A stretch of DNA of 64,000 nucleotides from Sipunculus nudus (Eukaryota; Annelida; Sipuncula; Golfingiida; Sipunculidae). The notes beneath the pieces were generated by a model. The model saw only the letters and a list, made by a program, of their open reading frames with translations. It made no database searches and was not told where the DNA came from. Location of the stretch: positions 248,001-312,000 of the forward strand of contig JAPPUL010000071.1 of the NCBI GenBank assembly GCA_026874595.1, read 5' to 3'. This document shows, one piece after another, positions 61,462 through 64,000 of this stretch. Numbering within the stretch: position 1 is the stretch's first letter; the number at the start of each line of letters is the position of its first letter. Both the position numbers and the translations under genes were made by a program.

Positions 61462-62532
61462 ATGTCATTTTACGTGATAGGTCTAAATATAGAAAAACAT
61501 GATGTATCAATCAGGGAAAGGTATGCGCTTTTGCCTGAAGAGATAATAAAGTACAATAAGATGCTAAAAGACGAATGTTATGTAGAAGAAGTAGTAACAT
61601 TGTCGACCTGTAATCGGATAGAATATTATATATACAGCAAAAGAAGCGTTAATGCAGTGATAGACCGAATATTTGATGTAGAGATAAAAGAAGACTTGCT
61701 AAAACTTGAAGGGACAAAGGCCTCTCATCACTTACTCGAGGTCTCATCAGGCTTAAAGTCCCAAATAATCGGAGAAGGAGAGATATTAGGGCAGATAAAG
61801 AAAGCGTACAGCGAAGCCCAAAAGAATAAATTAACAGGCTCCTACCTAAACACACTATTCCAAAAAGCAATATATGTAGGTAAAAAGGTAAGAACAATAA
61901 CAAATATAAGTAAATTGTCATTATCTACAGGCGGAATACTGCTTGATAACCTAAAGTCTTATTTTGAAGATATATATGGACTTAAAGTGTTATTGATAGG
62001 GATAGGAGAGATATCACGACAGATTGCAACAAGCTTTTATAAAAAGGGAGTAGAAAAGATATATATAACAAACCGCTTGTTAGAAGAAGGGCGTAGATTT
62101 GCCAAGGAGATGGAAGCCAGCTATATACCGTTAAATGAATTATATACCTCATTAAAAGATATGGATGTGATAATAAGCTCAACAACAGCCCCCCATTATA
62201 TTCTAACAGAAGATCATTATAAATTATTTAAAAGCGGGAAAAAGATGTTAGTAGACTTGGCAGTACCCCGTGATATAGAACCGAGTTTGGGGGAGCATGA
62301 AGATGTTAAGTTATTAAATATAGATCAAATAGAGACGGTAAGCCGAGTTAATGATGAAAAGCGACGGGATGAGATATCGAAAGTAGAGGAGATACTCTCG
62401 CTTGAGAATTGTCTTTTTTGTACGAGTAGATTGTATAGTAAAGATCTAAATGAGTGTAAGATTCCCACAAGATATGATATAAAAGAGATAAAGAAGTATC
62501 AAAAGACAAACTATAAGAATAAGGATGTATAA
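61462..62532 (+). CDS. hemA: Glutamyl-tRNA reductase
   Basis: The first committed step of tetrapyrrole synthesis, reducing glutamyl-tRNA to glutamate-1-semialdehyde. 'VVTLSTCNRIEYYIYSK' contains the catalytic Cys; 'HHLLEVSSGLKSQIIGEGEILGQIKKAYSEAQ', 'FQKAIYVGKKVRTIT' and the NADPH domain 'KVLLIGIGEISRQIATSFYKKGVEKIYITNR' with 'VIISSTTAPHYIL' and 'MLVDLAVPRDIEPSL' are clear. Length 356 is somewhat short: the usual C-terminal dimerisation helix is reduced. The stop codon TAA directly precedes the dapB GTG, suggesting coupling. Confidence 0.95.
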   Translation: MSFYVIGLNIEKHDVSIRERYALLPEEIIKYNKMLKDECYVEEVVTLSTCNRIEYYIYSKRSVNAVIDRIFDVEIKEDLLKLEGTKASHHLLEVSSGLKSQIIGEGEILGQIKKAYSEAQKNKLTGSYLNTLFQKAIYVGKKVRTITNISKLSLSTGGILLDNLKSYFEDIYGLKVLLIGIGEISRQIATSFYKKGVEKIYITNRLLEEGRRFAKEMEASYIPLNELYTSLKDMDVIISSTTAPHYILTEDHYKLFKSGKKMLVDLAVPRDIEPSLGEHEDVKLLNIDQIETVSRVNDEKRRDEISKVEEILSLENCLFCTSRLYSKDLNECKIPTRYDIKEIKKYQKTNYKNKDV

Positions 62533-63339
62533 GTGATAAAGCTGGGACTCAATGGAGCGTGTGGTAGGATGGGGCGTTCGAATGCAGAGGTGATAATGGA
62601 TGATGAAGAAACGCAGCTAGTGTATGCGATAGAGAAGACGGGAGCAAAGATGTTGGGTAGAGACATAGGAGTGCTGTCCGGGTGTGGAGAGACAGGGATT
62701 TTGGTAAAAGATGGGATAGAAGAAGCTCTTTCAGGGTCAGATGTAATAATAGACTTTAGCAGCCCCGAGAGTACTTTATTGGCCTTAAAGCATAACATGG
62801 AATATAAGAAAGGTTTTGTAATCGGAACAACAGGATTTAGTAAAGAAGGACTAGAAGAGCTTTCGGGATATGGCAAGCATTTTGGGATAGTATTCTCACC
62901 TAATTTCAGTATAGGAGTAAATGTACTATTCAAGATGACGGAGATAGTAGCAGGGCTATTGAATAAGGCAAAGGACTACGATTTAGAAATATACGAAGCT
63001 CATCATAGATATAAAAAAGACTCACCGAGCGGCACAGCCTTAAAACTAGCAGAGCTTGGAGCAAAGTATTCAGGACGTGATATAGAGAAAGACATGGTAT
63101 GCGGGCGGAAGGGGCTTTTGGGAGAGAGGGGTTTGGATGAGATAGGAATGTTTTCGATGCGAGCAGGAGATATAATAGGGGAACACACATTAAGTTTTTG
63201 CACGGAAGGAGAACGTGTTGAGTTAACGCATAAAGCCCATAATAGAAAGACTTTTTCGAAGGGTGCACTACTTGCAGCAAAGTGGCTATATGGTAAGGGT
63301 AGCGGATTATTTAGTATGCGTGAAGTCCTTGGGATGTAG
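62533..63339 (+). CDS. dapB: 4-hydroxy-tetrahydrodipicolinate reductase
   Basis: Lysine/diaminopimelate synthesis. The NAD(P) motif 'IKLGLNGACGRMG', 'VIIDFSSPESTLLALKHN', 'FVIGTTGFSKEGLEEL', 'VFSPNFSIGVNVLFKM', 'DYDLEIYEAHHRYKKDSPSGTALKLAEL' (catalytic His and Lys, the DapB signature) and 'FSMRAGDIIGEHTLSFCTEGERVELTHKAHNRKTFSKGALLAAKWL' are all present. The start is GTG 62533, immediately after hemA. Its last 29 bp overlap the convergent gene that follows. Confidence 0.96.
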   Translation: MIKLGLNGACGRMGRSNAEVIMDDEETQLVYAIEKTGAKMLGRDIGVLSGCGETGILVKDGIEEALSGSDVIIDFSSPESTLLALKHNMEYKKGFVIGTTGFSKEGLEELSGYGKHFGIVFSPNFSIGVNVLFKMTEIVAGLLNKAKDYDLEIYEAHHRYKKDSPSGTALKLAELGAKYSGRDIEKDMVCGRKGLLGERGLDEIGMFSMRAGDIIGEHTLSFCTEGERVELTHKAHNRKTFSKGALLAAKWLYGKGSGLFSMREVLGM

Positions 63340-64000
63340 ATTCCTTTTTGATAAAAGGGTAAAAGTGCATAATCTTTTGTAGTTGAGATATGTTATAGAT
63401 GCTAGCATGTAAAGCCTCTATAAACTTAGCGTTAGCCGAATCTTTAATAGTTGCTAGATTGTTTATAATAGAAGGTCTAAGCACAGCAGTTTCTTGTTTT
63501 AGTCTGATAAGGAAGTTTAAGATATTATCAAAATACAAAGTACCTTTAATAAGAATGCTAAGAACTTCTTGCTCAATTTCATTAATATCAGTGTTGATGC
63601 TGGATGAGAAGTTATAATTATCATTATCATCTTTTGAAATAATATCAGAAATATTACGAGCCTTCTGAGAGATATTAGAAAAACCAAGTTCAAAGTTGGT
63701 AAGACGAGTCAACTCACCTTTTAAAAGCAAAAAGTTATTATTTAAATTACGAGCGTCTTTTCTGTAAAGGAAATCCCCCTCTTCAAGGATAGCTCTTATA
63801 GTACTTTCAACAAAGGCTTTAAACTTGGTATGCAAGAAAGTTTTAAAAATACTTAAAGGAATAACATATGTATAACCTGGATAGTTTAAATCAATCAATT
63901 TGGAGCTAATACTGGCGTTATAGTAATCGACTTGAATAAGCTGTTCAATGGAGTTAATGTTGAAAAGGTTAACGATGGCCCGATTTCTAATAGAGCTTTT
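63311..64000 (-). CDS. Unknown protein, partial (runs off window)
   Basis: The reading frame is open to the window edge and ends 'TSQGLHAY' at 63311, 29 bp into the dapB end. At least 229 residues are visible; the true start lies outside, and an internal ATG at 63898 is not necessarily used. The visible part is alpha-helical ('TFLHTKFKAFVESTIRAILEEGDFLYRKDARNLNNNFLLLKGELTRLTN'; 'EIEQEVLSILIKGTLYFDNILNFLIRLKQETAVL') and has no family signature I recognise. Its coding strand is C/T-rich, like uvrC at the other end. Confidence 0.6.
   Translation of the reverse strand, partial: KSSIRNRAIVNLFNINSIEQLIQVDYYNASISSKLIDLNYPGYTYVIPLSIFKTFLHTKFKAFVESTIRAILEEGDFLYRKDARNLNNNFLLLKGELTRLTNFELGFSNISQKARNISDIISKDDNDNYNFSSSINTDINEIEQEVLSILIKGTLYFDNILNFLIRLKQETAVLRPSIINNLATIKDSANAKFIEALHASIYNISQLQKIMHFYPFIKKESTSQGLHAY

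Noticed and set aside
1-64000. CRISPR array
   Set aside because: All tandem repeats are contiguous or nearly so, with no unique spacers of 25-40 bp; no cas gene.
1-64000. Insertion sequence or prophage
   Set aside because: No transposase, integrase or phage structural gene was seen; the 11-bp inverted repeat at 24149-24238 lacks any target-site duplication or coding content.
1-64000. tRNA or rRNA genes
   Set aside because: I looked in all gaps for cloverleaf-like segments and the GTTCRANNC loop with CCA-like ends and found none that fold convincingly; no rRNA-like sequence.

Overview
The window looks like a chromosomal piece of an AT-rich (about one third G+C by eye), diderm, flagellated and probably anaerobic or microaerobic bacterium. 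Diderm character is suggested by an LptC-like lipoprotein, lipoboxes and a ResB/CcsA cytochrome c system; motility by FliL and a chemoreceptor. The best lineage marker is a radical SAM protein at 14.4-15.9 kb whose N-terminal extension and C-terminal SPASM motifs match my knowledge of the 'spiro-SPASM' family of spirochaetes. I therefore favour a deep or unusual spirochaete, but one marker does not settle it. Ile is mostly ATA and Arg mostly AGA/AGG.

Layout. 0-1.4 kb: 5' part of uvrC (minus) and a decayed dihydrofolate-reductase-like gene. 1.6-11.7 kb: a long plus-strand run with a cNMP-binding protein, a COG3178 sugar-kinase-like protein, a nearly complete molybdenum cofactor set (moaC-mogA fusion, moeA, moaA, moaD, moaE, mobA), a MurU-like nucleotidyltransferase, LptC-like and HDOD proteins; a small L13e-like protein lies opposite. 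11.7-21.2 kb: histidine kinase, AEC transporter, spiro-SPASM protein, NapF-like ferredoxin, chemoreceptor, FolM-like reductase, FliL, RnfG-like protein. 21.4-27.0 kb: TrpB2, two small membrane proteins and atoD-atoA-atoE for short-chain fatty-acid/acetoacetate use. 27.3-31.8 kb: four tandem mosaic GLUG-repeat lipoproteins. 31.9-42.3 kb: haem-binding Tll0287-like protein, NnrD, lipoproteins and hypotheticals, a TIGR04282-type transferase, ABC exporter, CPBP protease. 42.5-50 kb: receiver-PilZ protein, then pheA, aroF and tyrA (the last two frameshifted), rpsA and a TPR membrane protein. 50-57.2 kb: DUF4328 protein, SDR, hisD, STAS protein, ispH, thioredoxin-like 2Fe-2S ferredoxin, peroxiredoxin, ribH. 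57.4-63.3 kb: resB-ccsA-hemA-dapB, then a partial unknown gene.

How it fits together. Moco synthesis plus NapF points to a molybdoenzyme such as periplasmic nitrate reductase encoded elsewhere. ResB, CcsA and HemA supply haem and attach it to periplasmic cytochromes, and a CxxCH protein is present here. AtoDAE would feed short-chain acids into the cell.

The most distinctive features are (1) pervasive short tandem duplications: units inside intact coding regions are almost all 12 or 15 bp, while 16-bp and 13-bp duplications sit in the broken DHFR-like gene and in aroF; (2) the mosaic lipoprotein array; (3) strand-composition blocks that ignore gene direction, one ending at a parS-like 16-mer; (4) a bacterial L13e-like protein. 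All calls were made by reading the sequence, with no database search.
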